A stretch of 64,000 nt of DNA from Flexivirga caeni (GTDB lineage Bacteria; Actinomycetota; Actinomycetes; Actinomycetales; Dermatophilaceae): contig NZ_RJJQ01000010.1 in the NCBI RefSeq assembly GCF_003724155.1, positions 1 to 64,000 of the forward strand, given 5' to 3'. The position numbers and the translations under genes were made by a program. The notes beneath the pieces were generated by a model. That model saw only the letters and a list, made by a program, of their open reading frames with translations. It ran no database searches and had not been told where the DNA came from. Below are positions 36,044-45,365 of the stretch, piece after piece. Positions within the stretch are counted from its first letter, which is position 1, and every line of letters starts with the position of its first letter.

Positions 36044-36652
36044 CTAATTCTTGGAGTAGAGCTCCACAATCAGCTGCTCGGTGAGCGGGATGTCGATCTG
36101 CTCACGGGTGGGCAGCGAGTGGATCAGGATCTGCAGCGTGCCGGGGACGACGTGCATCCAGGCCGGCGGCTGACGGTCACCGAAGGTCTCGCGGGCCAGC
36201 TGCACCGGGAACTTCTCCCGGGACTGCTCGCGGACGGTGATGATGTCGTACTGCTCGACGCGGTATGACGGGACGTCGACGCGCTTGCCGTTGACCTCGA
36301 AGTGACCGTGGGTCACCATCTGGCGGGCGGCGCGGCGGGTGCGGGCCAGGCCGGCGCGGTAGACGACGCTGTCCAGCCGCGACTCAAGGATGACCAGCAG
36401 GTTCTCACCGGTCTTGCCCTGACGACGGGCCGCTTCCTTGTAGTAGCGGACGAACTGCTTCTCCATCACGCCGTAGGTGAAGCGAGCCTTCTGCTTCTCC
36501 TGCAACTGGGTGAGGTATTCCTTCTCCTGCACCCGACCGCGGCCGTGCTGGCCGGGCGGGAAGGGACGCATCTCGAAGTTCTTGTCGCCGCCGACGAGGT
36601 CGGTCTTGAGGCGACGCGACTTCTTGGTGATCGGGCCGGTGTAACGGGCCAT
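36044..36652 (-). CDS. rpsD: Small ribosomal subunit protein uS4
   Basis: A 202-residue S4 with RYTGPITKKSRRL at the start and an S4 RNA-binding domain (ESRLDSVVYRAGLARTRRA). The N-terminal region lacks the four zinc cysteines, so it is the C-minus form. The stop is followed by a 283-bp gap containing palindromic element B. Confidence 0.97.
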   Translation of the reverse strand: MARYTGPITKKSRRLKTDLVGGDKNFEMRPFPPGQHGRGRVQEKEYLTQLQEKQKARFTYGVMEKQFVRYYKEAARRQGKTGENLLVILESRLDSVVYRAGLARTRRAARQMVTHGHFEVNGKRVDVPSYRVEQYDIITVREQSREKFPVQLARETFGDRQPPAWMHVVPGTLQILIHSLPTREQIDIPLTEQLIVELYSKN

Positions 36653-36685
36653 GAGTCAAATCTCCTAGTGAAAAAGTCTGGTCGC

Positions 36686-37087
36686 TCAGCTACGACGCTT
36701 GGGCTGGCGGACACCGTTGTGCGGCTGCGGGGTGACGTCGGCGATGGTGCCGACCTCGAGGCCGGCAGCGGCCAGCGAACGGATGGCGGTCTCGCGGCCC
36801 GAACCCGGGCCCTTGACGAACACGTCGACCTTGCGCATGCCGTGGTCCATCGCGCGGCGCGCGGCGGCCTCGGCGGCCATCTGCGCGGCATATGGGGTCG
36901 ACTTGCGCGAGCCCTTGAAGCCGACCTGACCGGCCGACGCCCACGAGATCACGGCGCCACTCGGGTCGGTGATCGAGACGATGGTGTTGTTGAAGGTGCT
37001 GCGGATGTAAGCGTGACCCGCAGCGACGTTCTTCTTCTCCTTGCGGCGCACCTTCTTGGCGCCAGCCTGACGGCTCTTGGGAGGCAT
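36686..37087 (-). CDS. rpsK: Small ribosomal subunit protein uS11
   Basis: A 133-residue S11. The conserved core [17 protein letters not shown] and the C-terminal [15 protein letters not shown] are present. It sits between rpsM and rpsD in the standard alpha-operon order, 33-62 bp from each neighbour. Confidence 0.97.
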   Translation of the reverse strand: MPPKSRQAGAKKVRRKEKKNVAAGHAYIRSTFNNTIVSITDPSGAVISWASAGQVGFKGSRKSTPYAAQMAAEAAARRAMDHGMRKVDVFVKGPGSGRETAIRSLAAAGLEVGTIADVTPQPHNGVRQPKRRS

Positions 37088-37149
37088 GAATTCTCCTGAA
37101 AACTAAAGACGAAAGAGTGTGAGGTGTCCCTGTCGCAGAGGCGACGGGA

Positions 37150-37524
37150 TTACTTGGCCTTCTTCTTACCGGCGACCGTGCGCTTCGGACCCTTGCGGGT
37201 GCGGGCGTTGGTCTTGGTGCGCTGGCCGTGCACGGGCAGACCCCGGCGGTGGCGCAGGCCCTGGTAGGAACCGATTTCGACCTTGCGGCGAATGTCGGAG
37301 GCGATCTCACGGCGCAGGTCACCTTCGAGGCGGTAGTTGCCCTCGAGGTAGTCACGCAGTTTGACGACTTCGTCCTCGGAGAGGTCACGGACACGGGTGT
37401 CCGGGTTGACGCCGGTTGCGGCCAGCGTCTCGTCGGCGCGGGTCTTCCCGACCCCGAAAATGTAGGTGAGTGCGACCTCGACGCGCTTCTCGCGCGGCAG
37501 GTCGACACCGATCAAACGTGCCAT
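37150..37524 (-). CDS. rpsM: Small ribosomal subunit protein uS13
   Basis: A 124-residue S13. It starts [20 protein letters not shown] and ends in the basic tail [21 protein letters not shown] that contacts P-site tRNA and the subunit bridge. A 203-bp spacer with a stable hairpin separates it from rpmJ upstream. Confidence 0.97.
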   Translation of the reverse strand: MARLIGVDLPREKRVEVALTYIFGVGKTRADETLAATGVNPDTRVRDLSEDEVVKLRDYLEGNYRLEGDLRREIASDIRRKVEIGSYQGLRHRRGLPVHGQRTKTNARTRKGPKRTVAGKKKAK

Positions 37525-37630
37525 CAGGCATTTCTCCTGTTGTCTCGTAGAGGTCTGGTGCGTGGCCGTTCCCGCGTCAGCCGGAGTGGCTGGTTGCTGG
37601 GTCCCGGGCCTCTACACCCGGGGTGACGTT

Positions 37631-37650
37631 CCCGTCATACGGATGACGGG
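37631..37650 (-). other. Perfect 8-bp stem-loop between rpmJ and rpsM
   Basis: CCCGTCAT-ACGG-ATGACGGG forms an 8-bp stem with a 4-nt loop, on the transcribed minus strand 78 nt after the rpmJ stop. It includes a GTATGACG-type word. It could attenuate or process the operon mRNA. Confidence 0.7.
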
Positions 37651-37727
37651 AGGTGTGGGTCACGCGAATCGAAATGTTCAGTTGTGCTCTTGTGCGTCCT
37701 GGCGAAGAACGCGAGTCGTGCGGGTGA

Positions 37728-37841
37728 TCAGCCCTGACGCTGCTTGTGGCGAGCGTTCTCGCAGATCACCATGACCCGCCCGTTGCGGCGGATCACCTTG
37801 CACTTGTCGCAGATCTTCTTGACGCTCGGCTGGACCTTCAT
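37728..37841 (-). CDS. rpmJ: Large ribosomal subunit protein bL36
   Basis: A 37-residue protein, start ATG 37841: [18 protein letters not shown], then [19 protein letters not shown]. The CxxC plus Cys and His make the zinc-binding C-plus form. It lies 64 bp after infA, the usual place. Confidence 0.97.
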   Translation of the reverse strand: MKVQPSVKKICDKCKVIRRNGRVMVICENARHKQRQG

Positions 37842-37905
37842 CGCACCTTTTGTCTTGAAGTCGGGCTGCCGCGGGCGGCAGCGAGTTGCGAACGTGCCGA
37901 AAGAA

Positions 37906-38127
37906 TCAGCGGTAGCGGAAGACGATCCGGCCGCGGGTCAGGTCATACGGGCTGAGCTCCACCACCACGCGGTCCTCGGGGAGGATCCGGATGTAGTGCT
38001 GTCGCATCTTGCCGGAGATGTGCGCGAGCACCTTGTGACCGTTGGTCAGCTCCACCCGGAACATTGCGTTCGGGAGGGCCTCGACGATCGTGCCCTCGAT
38101 CTCGATGACACCGTCCTTCTTGGCCAT
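37906..38127 (-). CDS. infA: Translation initiation factor IF-1
   Basis: A 73-residue OB-fold protein starting [20 protein letters not shown] and ending [13 protein letters not shown]. It opens the alpha operon. It binds the 30S A site with IF-2 and IF-3 during initiation. A recognisable promoter is about 180 bp upstream. Confidence 0.98.
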   Translation of the reverse strand: MAKKDGVIEIEGTIVEALPNAMFRVELTNGHKVLAHISGKMRQHYIRILPEDRVVVELSPYDLTRGRIVFRYR

Positions 38128-38306
38128 GCCTTCCTAACTGATTCTCGGCGAGGCATTCTCCGGTTGAGAACGCCCCTGATTGCGTGGGTATGACGCTGCG
38201 CGCACCACATCCGGACACACACCGACCCCACTGCTTGGGGCGAACCCCGAACCAGGAGGTGGTGGCCGGCCGCCGCACAATGCAGACACTCCAGACCCGA
38301 ACGGCT

Positions 38307-38335
38307 AGTCTACCGCCGACCTGCGAGCGCCCCAA
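38307..38335 (-). promoter_or_regulatory. Promoter of the infA-rpmJ-rpsMKD-rpoA-rplQ operon
   Basis: On the minus strand: CGATTTGGGG (-35 TTGGGG, 38330-38335), 17-nt spacer, TAGACT (-10, 38307-38312). The start point would be near 38300, giving a leader of about 170 nt before infA. Confidence 0.75.
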
Positions 38336-38371
38336 ATCGGCGGACCACGGCGGCGCTGGACGCGGAGGCGT

Positions 38372-39069
38372 CTAGCTGGTCGGTGCGGAGTACTGCGCCT
38401 CGATGCAGTATTCCTGCAGCGCCATCCCGGTCTGGTGGAACTGCTTCTGACACCACGACAACGCTTCGCCCTGAGTGTCGAAGTTGAACATCAGCATCGC
38501 GACCCAGTAGGTGTGGTCCAGCCGGCTCTGGTTGCCGTAGTCGGTGCTGCGCAGCACCCGGAACTTGCCGGAGTCCGCGGCGAACTGCTGGCGGTATCCC
38601 TGGAACTGCTGCCAAATGTCCAGGGCGGTGAAGGGAGTCGCCTGCTGCTGCAGGTCGGCGACACCGACGTACTTCGAGTCGAGCACGACCTGCCACTTGG
38701 AGTTGTGCGGAGAGCGGCGTTCGTCGGCGTCCGCCCAGGCGTTCAGTTGCTGGGTCGCTTCCGCGTCGCTGGTCGGCGCCGGTGACGGCGCTCCCGGTGT
38801 CGGTGCGACGTCCGACGCGGGCGAGGTCTGCGGCGCCGGGCTCTGCGGTGTGCTGGTGGCCGGCCGTGGCGCGCCCGTGCGAGTGGTCCGGCTGGTGGAC
38901 GAATTCGTCGGCGGGCTGACCTGGGTGCTCCGGCCGGTCGGTGCACGATGTAGACAAGGCCACCGCCGATGATCAGGACGAACACGACGATGGCGGCGAT
39001 CAGCGCGTTGCGAGTGCCGGTGCCGGGCGGACCGGCCGGACTCGCTGCCGGGACGGGCCGGTATGCCAT
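38372..39069 (-). pseudogene. Single-pass membrane protein with extracytoplasmic domain, disrupted by a frameshift
   Basis: From ATG 39069 the frame encodes MAYRPVPAASPAG, then the membrane helix NALIAAIVVFVLIIGGGLVY (about residues 21-40) and VHRPAG. It then turns into Arg-rich nonsense and stops at 38743. One base away, another frame begins STQVSPPTNSSTS, a natural Ser/Thr/Pro linker (rich in PQSPAPQTSPASD), then a globular domain (KWQVVLDSKYVGVADLQQQ, FTALDIWQQFQGYRQQF) ending YCIEAQYSAPTS at 38372. The change of frame falls at about 38930-38940. It may be a real pseudogene or a one-base assembly error. The C-terminal domain has no recognised family. Confidence 0.7.
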
Positions 39070-39180
39070 GCGCTCCCCCTACCGCGGAACCAACTGATCC
39101 GTCAGAACAAGCCTCTGAGCCGGATGGTAAACGAATAACCCGCGCAGCACGAGGCAGCCGCGGCGTGCGAGGCTGACCCG

Positions 39181-40029
39181 ATGAGCGAGCGGAGCGAGCA
39201 CCGTAGTCGCGTCGCCGTCATCGGGGATGTCGGCGGTCATCTGGGACCGCTGCAGGACCTGCTCGTCCGCCTCGGGGTTTCGCCCGGGACGTGGGAGGTG
39301 CCGCCCGGGCTGATCATCGTGCAGGTCGGTGACCTCGTGCATCGCGGACCTGACTCCCCCGGTGTCGTGGAGTTCGTCGATCGCCTGCTGGTGGAGCAGC
39401 CCGGCCGCTGGGTGCAACTGGCCGGCAACCACGAGGCGCAATACCTGCGCGAGCCGGACTTCGACTGGCCCGAGCTCCTCGTGGGCAGCCCGGCCAACTC
39501 CCTGGTGCGCTGGTGGAACACCGCGAAAATGGTTGCGGCTGCAGTGATCGAGACACCGGACCGCGCGATCCTGGCCACCCATGCCGGACTGACCCGGGGC
39601 TATTGGGAGTGGCTGGGATCCGGCGACGCACGCCATACGGCACAGGCTCTACATCAACTCGGCCGCCAGACGCACGAGGCGCTCTTCCGCAGTGGCACCA
39701 TGCTCGGCGGCGGGGCACCCGACCCCGCCGCCGGTCCGCTCTGGGCGGAGGCAGGATCGGAGGTGGCGAGCAGTTGGTGGTCGGGCGAGCCGGGTATGCC
39801 GTTCGACCAGGTGCACGGTCACTCCTCCGTCACGGACTTCCGCACCGGGCGACCGCGCACCGACGCCTTCGGTGCGGCGCTGCGGGCCGACACTGGTGCG
39901 GGGATCGAAACGATCACGCTGCCCAGCGGCGCGCGCCTCGTCGGCTGCGACCCAGGACACGGCCAGGCCCCCCAGCCGGGCTGGGAGGCCTGGATCGTTG
40001 ACGACGCATGTGTCGTCGTCCCGCGATGA
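39181..40029 (+). CDS. Calcineurin-like metallophosphoesterase
   Basis: A 282-residue protein with the metal-ligand motifs of serine/threonine-phosphatase-like enzymes: VIGDVGGH, VGDLVHRGPDS, LAGNHE near residue 80, THAGLTRG near 140 and VHGHSSV near 217. The order fits bis(nucleosyl)-tetraphosphatase or PPP-type enzymes. The N-terminus MSERSEH is encoded by a recurring GAGCGAGCGGAGCGAGC element and may not be part of the original gene. It converges on the binding-protein gene. Confidence 0.85.
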   Translation: MSERSEHRSRVAVIGDVGGHLGPLQDLLVRLGVSPGTWEVPPGLIIVQVGDLVHRGPDSPGVVEFVDRLLVEQPGRWVQLAGNHEAQYLREPDFDWPELLVGSPANSLVRWWNTAKMVAAAVIETPDRAILATHAGLTRGYWEWLGSGDARHTAQALHQLGRQTHEALFRSGTMLGGGAPDPAAGPLWAEAGSEVASSWWSGEPGMPFDQVHGHSSVTDFRTGRPRTDAFGAALRADTGAGIETITLPSGARLVGCDPGHGQAPQPGWEAWIVDDACVVVPR

Positions 40030-40038
40030 GCCGTCAGC

Positions 40039-40884
40039 TCACACGCAACTGACCTTCTTCGGCGGGTTCTGGCTCTTGTCGTAGGCGAAGTTGCCGAGGT
40101 TGTTCTTGACGATCTTCTTCCAGGTGCCGTCGTCGATGACCTTCTGCAACGCCTTGGCCGTCTGCTGGCAAGCGGGATCGCCGTGTTTCAGCCCGAGGCC
40201 GTACTTCTCCACGCTGAACGTCGAGCCGACGATCTTGAACTTGCCGGCGTACTGCTGCTGGGCGGAATAGCCGGCCAGGATCGCCTCGTCGGTCGTCATG
40301 GCGTCGACCTTGCCGTCGGCGAGGTCGAGCGCGCACCGCGTGAAGGAGTTGTACTTCTCGGGCACCAGCTTCGGCTGCTTGGCCAACAGGTTGTCCACCG
40401 AGGTGGTGCCGGTGACCGAGCAGACCTTCTTGCCGGCCAGGTCCTGCACGCCCTTGATCGGTGACTCGGTGCGCACCATCACCGCCTGACCCGTGACGAA
40501 GTAGGGCCCGGCGAAGCTCACCTGCTGCTCGCGCGCCGCCGTCATACTGAACGTCGCGGCCACCATCTGCACCGTGCCGTTCTCCAGCACCTTCTCCCGG
40601 TCTGGCGCGTTGGTCGGCACGAAATCGACTGAGCCATAACCGAGTTCGCCGGCAACGCAGCGCGCGATGTCGGCGTCCAGGCCGTGGATCTCCTGGCTGT
40701 CCTGATAGCCCAGACCCGGCTGGTCGGTGTCGATGCCGACCTTGAGTGTCTTGCCCTTGCCGGACAGCTTGCAGACGTAGGTCGGCTTCACCGGACCGCC
40801 GCCGGACGAGCTGCTGCTGCACCCGGCGGCGGCGAACGCGAGCGCGATCACGCCGGCTACGGCCGTCATACCGCGGATTCTCAT
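40039..40884 (-). CDS. Amino-acid-type solute-binding lipoprotein (family 3)
   Basis: A 281-residue extracytoplasmic protein with a signal peptide ending in lipobox AFAAAGC. It has the family 3 features LKVGIDTDQPGLGY, GLDADIARCVAGELGY, REQQVSFAGPYFVTGQAVMV and DAMTTDEAILAGY. Four cysteines in the mature part could make disulfides. Glutamate, cystine or another amino acid are candidate ligands. Its ATG overlaps the stop of the upstream APC permease (ATGA), and no ABC permease or ATPase accompanies it, which is unusual. Confidence 0.88.
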   Translation of the reverse strand: MRIRGMTAVAGVIALAFAAAGCSSSSSGGGPVKPTYVCKLSGKGKTLKVGIDTDQPGLGYQDSQEIHGLDADIARCVAGELGYGSVDFVPTNAPDREKVLENGTVQMVAATFSMTAAREQQVSFAGPYFVTGQAVMVRTESPIKGVQDLAGKKVCSVTGTTSVDNLLAKQPKLVPEKYNSFTRCALDLADGKVDAMTTDEAILAGYSAQQQYAGKFKIVGSTFSVEKYGLGLKHGDPACQQTAKALQKVIDDGTWKKIVKNNLGNFAYDKSQNPPKKVSCV

Positions 40885-42488
40885 GACTCCTCCTCCTCGG
40901 CCCGGCCCTCGGTGCCGGCCGCACGCTCAGCCGACGCCAGCACCGACTTCGGCAGGTCCATCCCTGGCGCGGGACCCTCCTCGGTCCAGTACGGCCCGAG
41001 TTGCCCGCCGCGATCGGCGCTGACAGCCTTGCGGACCGCCGTCCACCCGATGGCGAGCAGCACGACGATGACGGGGAGTCCGAAGACGACCACCAGGAAA
41101 TCGGTCTTCTTCCAGAACTGCGTGCTCTCCTGCCATCCCGAGATGGCCAGTGCGATCAGCACGTATCCGAGGAACGCCAGGCCGATGATGCTTGTCCACG
41201 GATGTCCCGGCATCTGGAACGGACTTCGCTCGATCACGCCCTTGTTGACCAGATGTCGCAGCTGCAGCTGGCAGGCGAAGATCGTGCCCCAGGTGAACAG
41301 GATGCAGATCGAGGTCGCACCGAGCGCCGTCTCGAACGCGGACGCGTCGAAGAGATTGAGCACCGCACCGAAGACGTAGACGACCGCGGTCATCATGATG
41401 CCGGCCCACGGAACACCGGACTTGCTCATCTTGAGGGTGAACTTCGGAGCTTCCTTGGACATCCCCAGGCTGCGCAGCACGCGGCCGGTCGAATAGAGAC
41501 CGGAGTTGAGCGAGCTCATGGCCGCGATGATCAGCACGATCTGGATCACGTCGCCCATCCAGTTCATGCCCATCTTGCCGAAGACCGTGACGAACGGCGA
41601 TTCGGTGTCACCCGTCTTGGGGTTGGTGCCGTAGACGCTGGTCGGCAGCATGCAGGCCAGCAGCAGGATCGACCCGCAGTAGAAGACGCCGATGCGGAAG
41701 ATGACCGCGTTGACCGCCTTGGGCACCTCGGTCGCGGCGTCCTTCATCTCACCGGCCGCGACACCGACCAGCTCGATCGCGGCGTACGCGAAGACCACGC
41801 CGGACAGGACGAGCAGCGGACCGTACCAGTTGTATGACGACGTCAGGTCCGGCCCGCCGTGTGACGGCCAGAACCCGCCGGCGTTGCTCCACAGGTTGCT
41901 GATGCCCGCCCGGTGGTCACCGATCTTGAACTGACCGATGACCATCACCAGACCGACCACCAGGAACACGACGATGGCGCCGACCTTGGCGATCGCAGCC
42001 CAGAACTCGAACTCGCCGAAGGCCGCCGCGGACAACAGGTTGACGACCAGCACGACGGCCAGGCCGATCAGCACCGAGACCGGCTTGGGGAAGCTCGGCC
42101 ACCAGTGCTGGACGTAGAGGGCGACCGCCGAGAGCTCGGCGATGCCGGTCAGCGCCCAGTTGAGCCAGTACATCCAGCCGGTGATGAACGCCCAGCGCTC
42201 ACCGAAGAATTCGCGCATGTAGGACACGAACGCCCCCGAGGTGGCCCGGTGCAGCACCAGCTCCCCCAGCGCACGCATCAGCAGGTAGGCGATGATGCCG
42301 GTAATGGCGTAGCTGACCACCAGCGCCGGGCCGACCGAGTGCAGCCGGGTCGCCGATCCCAGGAAGAGGCCAGTGCCGATGGCGCCGCCGATGGCGATCA
42401 TCTGCACCTGGCGTTTGCCCAGCGATTGTTCGTAGCCGACTTGCTCGGCATCCAGGCTGCCGCTCGCAGCCTCCGCGGTGTCGGTCAT
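40881..42488 (-). CDS. APC-family amino acid permease
   Basis: A 535-residue transporter with about 12 predicted helices. IAIGGAIGTGLFLGSATRL in helix 1 is the substrate-site motif of the AnsP/GabP/LysP branch, followed by VSYAITGIIAYLLMRALGE. ATG 42488 is chosen because homology starts there; the frame is open further upstream but overlaps a plus-strand gene. It is a proton-coupled importer of amino acids such as asparagine, GABA or aromatic ones. The C-terminal 60 residues are cytoplasmic. It is coupled by overlap to the lipoprotein gene. Confidence 0.9.
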   Translation of the reverse strand: MTDTAEAASGSLDAEQVGYEQSLGKRQVQMIAIGGAIGTGLFLGSATRLHSVGPALVVSYAITGIIAYLLMRALGELVLHRATSGAFVSYMREFFGERWAFITGWMYWLNWALTGIAELSAVALYVQHWWPSFPKPVSVLIGLAVVLVVNLLSAAAFGEFEFWAAIAKVGAIVVFLVVGLVMVIGQFKIGDHRAGISNLWSNAGGFWPSHGGPDLTSSYNWYGPLLVLSGVVFAYAAIELVGVAAGEMKDAATEVPKAVNAVIFRIGVFYCGSILLLACMLPTSVYGTNPKTGDTESPFVTVFGKMGMNWMGDVIQIVLIIAAMSSLNSGLYSTGRVLRSLGMSKEAPKFTLKMSKSGVPWAGIMMTAVVYVFGAVLNLFDASAFETALGATSICILFTWGTIFACQLQLRHLVNKGVIERSPFQMPGHPWTSIIGLAFLGYVLIALAISGWQESTQFWKKTDFLVVVFGLPVIVVLLAIGWTAVRKAVSADRGGQLGPYWTEEGPAPGMDLPKSVLASAERAAGTEGRAEEEES

Positions 42489-42644
42489 CGATGTTCTCCT
42501 TCCTCCCCCTCCGAACGGTCCGCGCCGGACGGCCCGGACCCTCTGGGAGAATGCTGAGCAGTATGGCGCAGCAGGGCCCCAGATGGGCGCTTTGCGCTCA
42601 CCTGACCACCCACTGGACACCACGCGAGGCCGGACGCTGGCACG

Positions 42645-44516
42645 ATGTCGGACGTGACACCGGATGAGCTGGCGAGTTTCCTCGCCGAGAACCCGCCATT
42701 CGACGCTCTGGACGAAGCGGCCGTCGCCGCCATCGCGCAGGCGGCGACCCAGCGCACGTATGCCGTGGGCGACACCGTCGTCGACGGTTTCCGTGAGCCT
42801 GCCGAAGGTCTCTTCGTGGTGCTGTCCGGACGTGTCGGGTTGTGGAACTCGCGCGACGCGCTCGGCCACGACGCGCAGGAACTCATCGGCGCCGGAGGGG
42901 TTTTCGGCTTCTCGGCAATGCTCACCGGACGCCTGATCGGCCCGAAGGCGGTCGCGCTGGCGCCGTCCAGCACGGCGTTCGTGCCGGCCGAGCAGGTGAC
43001 GACGGCGTTCTCGACGACCTCGGGTGCGAAGTTCCTCGCCGAGCAGATCGCGCTGTCGCAGGGCGGCGGGCCCTTGCACGACTCGTCATACCAGGTCGTC
43101 GACGACCTGATCGTCAACCCGCCGCTGATCGTCACCCCCGACGCCCCGGCCCGTGAGGTCGCGCGCCGGATGACCGAGCACGGCGTGCGATATGCCGCGG
43201 TGCAGCTGCCGGACGACAGCTGGGGCATCGTGACGGACCGGTCGCTGCGCATCCGGGTGATCGTCGACGGCGCGCCGATGGATGCGCCCGCCTCCCAGGT
43301 CATGGACCACCCGGCGGCGACCACCCACCTGGGCGAGTCGGCGGCGGGCGCGCTGATCACCCTGCTCGACCGCTCAGCGCAGTTCCTGCTCGTGCTCGAC
43401 CAGGACGGCCGGATGCGCGGCGCGGTGGAACCCGCCGACTTCGCCGTCTCCGGGTCGAGCGGCGACATCGCGCTGCGGCAGCAGCTCGCCCAGGCACCGA
43501 CAGCCGACGAACTGGTCGCCCGCAGCCAGGGCGTGCCCTGCATGGTCGACGGCCTGCTCGAACGCGGCCTGGCGACCAGCAAGGTGACGTCCGTCTATTC
43601 GGCGACCGTCGACGCGGTGGTCCGGCGCGCGCTGGTGCTGACCTTCGCGCGGCACCCGCAGCTCGACCTCGACGCGTTCACCTGGTTCGTGCTCGGCGGC
43701 ACCGCACGCGGCGAGGCGGTGCTCAGCTCCGACCTCGACTCGGCCGTCGCCTTCCGGCACCAGCTGAACGACGAGCAGCAGGGCGCCTACCGGGCCGCGT
43801 TCGCGGAGGTGCTGGAACTGGTCGAGCGGGCCGGCATACCCTCGGATCCGCACGGCGCGACCGCTGCCCGCGCGCCGTTCGCCCGCACCACCGCGCAGTG
43901 GCGCGCGGCCAGCCGCACCTGGATGGCCGACCCGGTGGCCGAGCAGGGCGCCATCATGACGTCGCTGATGGTCGACGCGCGACCGGTGCACGGCGACCCC
44001 GGATTGTCCACTGTCACCAAGGTTTTCGCCGACATACGGGCACACCCCACGACCATGCGGCTGCTGCTCAGCGAGTCGCTGTCCAAGCGCGCCCGGCTGC
44101 ATTCGCTCGGCGCTGTCCTGGCCCGGCGGGCCGGGACGTTCGACATCAAGGAGCACGCGCTGGTGCCGGTCATCAACATCGCCCGGTGGGCGGCGCTGGT
44201 CACCGGGTCGGCGGCGCTGCCGACCACCGCGCGGCTGCGCGACGCCGGCGGCCGCGGGCTGATGCTGCCCGAAGTGAACGCCGCCACCTTGATCGACGTG
44301 TTCGAGGTGCTCCAGCGGGTCCGCCTGCGTTACCAGCTGCGCCAGCTCGCGGGCGATTTGCGCCCCACCGACGTCATGGCGCTCGACCGGCTCTCCCCGA
44401 TCGACCGGTCCACCATCACCAAGGCCGTGCGCGAGATCGCGGCCAATCAGCGCCGGATGGGCTCGATCGCCGAACGAGTCGACCCGGCCGAATGGTTCGA
44501 CTCCCGGTCGCGGTGA
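42645..44516 (+). CDS. CNB-CBS-DUF294 nucleotidyltransferase-like protein
   Basis: A 623-residue signalling protein. A cyclic-nucleotide-binding-like fold (DTVVDGFREPAEGLFVVLSG) is followed by a pair of CBS domains (VNPPLIVTPDAPAREVARRM near residue 155, QVMDHPAATTHLGESAAGAL). The DUF294 nucleotidyltransferase core is GGTARGEAVLSSDLDSAVAF near residue 355, with the Ser-Asp-x-Asp metal ligands, and DUF294_C follows. The set resembles GlnD-like proteins that sense small molecules. Partner genes are not evident; it is divergent from the permease. Confidence 0.87.
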   Translation: MSDVTPDELASFLAENPPFDALDEAAVAAIAQAATQRTYAVGDTVVDGFREPAEGLFVVLSGRVGLWNSRDALGHDAQELIGAGGVFGFSAMLTGRLIGPKAVALAPSSTAFVPAEQVTTAFSTTSGAKFLAEQIALSQGGGPLHDSSYQVVDDLIVNPPLIVTPDAPAREVARRMTEHGVRYAAVQLPDDSWGIVTDRSLRIRVIVDGAPMDAPASQVMDHPAATTHLGESAAGALITLLDRSAQFLLVLDQDGRMRGAVEPADFAVSGSSGDIALRQQLAQAPTADELVARSQGVPCMVDGLLERGLATSKVTSVYSATVDAVVRRALVLTFARHPQLDLDAFTWFVLGGTARGEAVLSSDLDSAVAFRHQLNDEQQGAYRAAFAEVLELVERAGIPSDPHGATAARAPFARTTAQWRAASRTWMADPVAEQGAIMTSLMVDARPVHGDPGLSTVTKVFADIRAHPTTMRLLLSESLSKRARLHSLGAVLARRAGTFDIKEHALVPVINIARWAALVTGSAALPTTARLRDAGGRGLMLPEVNAATLIDVFEVLQRVRLRYQLRQLAGDLRPTDVMALDRLSPIDRSTITKAVREIAANQRRMGSIAERVDPAEWFDSRSR

Positions 44517-44522
44517 GCGCGA

Positions 44523-45365
44523 TCAGTCCAGCGGGGCGTATGCCGCGCCGGCCGCAGCCAGGTCGGCTGCGCCACCGTCCGGCGCGGTCAGCACCCACAG
44601 CCCGCCATCGGTGACGGCGACTGTGTGCTCCCAGTGCGCGGCACGCGATCCGTCCTCGGTCACGACCGTCCACTCGTCGGCCAGCTCGTGCGACTCGTAG
44701 GTGCCGAGCGTCAGCATCGGCTCGATGGCGACCGTCGCGCCGGTCCGCACCACCGGACCCGTGGGCCGCACCCGCTCGTTGTAGACCGTCGGCTCCATGT
44801 GCATCTCGGTGCCGATGCCGTGCCCGGTATAACCGTCCAGGATGCCGTAATCGCGCCCGTCGGCGTGACCGCTGGCCATCACCGAATCCTCGATCACACC
44901 GCCGAGCTCATAGATGCCGATGCCCGGCCGCAGCGCGGCGATGCCGGCCCACAGCGCCCGCCGGGTCGCCGCGGTCAACTGCAGGTCCTCCGGCCGAGCC
45001 GCGGCATCCCCGCCGACCACGACCGTGATCGCGGCATCGCCGTGCCAGCCCTCGACGATCGCGCCGCAGTCGATCGAGACCAAATCGCCGTCGGCCAGGA
45101 CACGCGACCCCGGTATGCCGTGCACGACCTCGTCGTTGACCGACACGCATAGCGTGCCCGGAAACCCGTGATAGCCCAGGAAGCTCGGAATGCCGCCCTG
45201 GGCGCGGATGAACTCCTCGGCGAGCGAGTCCAGCGCCCCTGTCGTCATACCCGCCCGGGCGGAGCCCGCGAGCAGTTCCAGGCACTCTCCGACGACCACG
45301 CCGGCGCGCCGCATCAGCCGGATCTGCTGCGGCGTCTTGACCGGCAGCTTCTCCCGGCCGAACAT
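44523..45365 (-). CDS. map: Methionine aminopeptidase type I
   Basis: A 280-residue metallopeptidase removing N-terminal Met from nascent proteins. Metal ligands are Asp in VSIDCGAIVEGWHGDAA, His in GYTGHGIGTEMH, Glu in AIEPML and Glu in AHWEHTVAVTDGG. The start overlaps the adk stop by 1 bp. Normally infA comes next; here 6.4 kb of accessory genes intervene. Confidence 0.96.
   Translation of the reverse strand: MFGREKLPVKTPQQIRLMRRAGVVVGECLELLAGSARAGMTTGALDSLAEEFIRAQGGIPSFLGYHGFPGTLCVSVNDEVVHGIPGSRVLADGDLVSIDCGAIVEGWHGDAAITVVVGGDAAARPEDLQLTAATRRALWAGIAALRPGIGIYELGGVIEDSVMASGHADGRDYGILDGYTGHGIGTEMHMEPTVYNERVRPTGPVVRTGATVAIEPMLTLGTYESHELADEWTVVTEDGSRAAHWEHTVAVTDGGLWVLTAPDGGAADLAAAGAAYAPLD

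Noticed and set aside
42489-43079. Extended start of the APC permease frame
   Set aside because: The extension overlaps the CNB-CBS protein on the plus strand and has no homology; the ATG at 42488 begins the conserved part.
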